Assembly: GCA_031277435.1 (NCBI GenBank)
Contig: JAITMI010000390.1
Location: 1 to 6,480 of the forward strand
Origin: Pseudomonadales bacterium
GTDB lineage: Bacteria; Pseudomonadota; Gammaproteobacteria; Pseudomonadales; Pseudohongiellaceae
Direction of reading: 5' to 3'
DNA: 6,480 nucleotides
Below the pieces are notes generated by a model. That model did not search any database and was not told where the DNA came from. It saw only the letters and a program-made list of their open reading frames with translations. A program made the position numbers and the translations under genes. Position 1 is the first letter of the stretch; the number at the start of each line of letters is the position of its first letter. Shown here in pieces: positions 5,840 through 6,480 of this stretch.

Positions 5840-6480
5840 ATGACTTCCCCTCTCTCTGACCCGCGCAAACTCCGGCTCTTGCACGAGCTTGGCATCAGCG
5901 TGTATTTGCCGCGTTATCAACCGCCGGGCGCCGCGCCTTCGCTGGTAAGGCCCTGGCCACCGGCTCGGCAAGAATTGCCGCCGCCACCAAAAATTGTGGA
6001 ATCATTTGTTGAAAAAGATGCGCCTCCAGTATGGGAATCACCGCCGCCAATGGAAGCGGAATCGCGCGCACAAATGCCTGTTGTTGCGCGCCGAACGGTC
6101 AAAATAGAAGATGAAGCGCCAGCGGCGCCGCGGGAAATACCGCCGCCGCGCACCGTGGCCGCTGCCGCCGAGGAAACGGAAATACGTTTTCAAACTTTGC
6201 TGTTTCCCGTCTCGAAGGAACTGGCGGTACTGGCGCTATTGCCAGCGCTGGCGCGGCGGCAGTTGCAAGATCGTGAGCGTTTATTGCTGCAAAATATTTT
6301 ACGTTGGCTTGGACTGGTCGATCCAAATTTGCGTGAAGCGCGGCCCTTTCAATGGCCCTTGCCGAATCTCCCCGGCGGCGGCTTGCAACTCGCGGGCGCG
6401 AGTCTGCATGCTTTTCTCGATCAGGCGCGGCGCGAGGAAAAGTTCGCGCGGCTTTTGATTTTCGGCGGCTTGCCGCATGA
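5840..6480 (+). CDS. holD: DNA polymerase III psi subunit-like protein (C-terminus cut by window edge)
   Basis: Psi is the clamp-loader accessory protein that links the tau/gamma complex to chi (HolC) and single-stranded-DNA-binding protein. The N-terminus, RKLRLLHELGISVYLPRY (residues 9-26), resembles the conserved E. coli HolD segment LQQLGITQWSLRRP, which contacts the clamp loader. Residues about 28-112 are a Pro/Glu/Arg-rich, probably disordered linker with runs such as PPPP and SPPP. A folded part follows from about 113 (TEIRFQTLLFPVSKELAVLALLPA) through PFQWPLPNLPGGGLQLAGASLHAFLDQ, comparable to the HolD C-terminal domain. 213 residues are visible with no stop, already longer than the 137 of E. 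coli HolD. In many gammaproteobacteria rimI follows holD; that lies outside this window. The assignment rests on the N-terminal motif and general layout, so it is probable rather than certain. A generic proline-rich hypothetical protein is the alternative. Confidence 0.68.
   Translation, partial: MTSPLSDPRKLRLLHELGISVYLPRYQPPGAAPSLVRPWPPARQELPPPPKIVESFVEKDAPPVWESPPPMEAESRAQMPVVARRTVKIEDEAPAAPREIPPPRTVAAAAEETEIRFQTLLFPVSKELAVLALLPALARRQLQDRERLLLQNILRWLGLVDPNLREARPFQWPLPNLPGGGLQLAGASLHAFLDQARREEKFARLLIFGGLPH

Noticed and set aside
5682..5840. 53-codon N-terminal extension of the EF-hand gene
   Set aside because: A clear signal peptide starts at 5681 with its own ribosome site, and the extension would cover the holD promoter and the dyads.

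Overview
The window looks like ordinary chromosomal DNA from a GC-rich gammaproteobacterium. The evidence is a periplasmic Slt-type lytic transglycosylase, an outer-membrane NlpE-like lipoprotein with an E. coli-like CxxC motif, a HolD-like clamp-loader subunit, strong Shine-Dalgarno sequences and a rho-independent terminator. I cannot name the genus. No rRNA, tRNA, CRISPR array, insertion sequence or prophage gene is visible. Both ends cut through genes: slt on the left (its C-terminus is missing) and holD on the right (its C-terminus is missing).

Left block (1-3017, minus strand): a CDP-alcohol phosphatidyltransferase-like membrane protein with a DoxX-like C-terminal half is followed by slt, in the same direction and probably in one operon. 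The membrane protein lacks one of the four family aspartates. Middle block (3102-4900, plus strand): an NlpE-N/META lipoprotein is transcribed divergently from the left block. After it come a structured spacer with several dyads, a protein with two CBS domains, a possible 10-codon reading frame, and a small AT-richer gene for an unrecognised Cys/His-rich 71-residue protein. Right block: a periplasmic EF-hand protein (5076-5681, minus strand) ends at a strong terminator that also separates it from the convergent small gene. It is divergent from a holD-like gene (5840 onward, plus strand) with its own recognisable promoter.

The common theme is the cell envelope: peptidoglycan turnover (Slt), a membrane-lipid or membrane-sensing protein, an envelope lipoprotein and a periplasmic calcium-binding protein. 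The CBS protein and HolD are cytoplasmic. The least explained parts are the small Cys/His gene with its in-frame upstream mini-ORF (4625-4980), the degenerate active site in the CDP-alcohol phosphatidyltransferase/DoxX fusion, and the long proline-rich linker in the psi-like protein. I see no clear evidence of a complete new multi-gene system.
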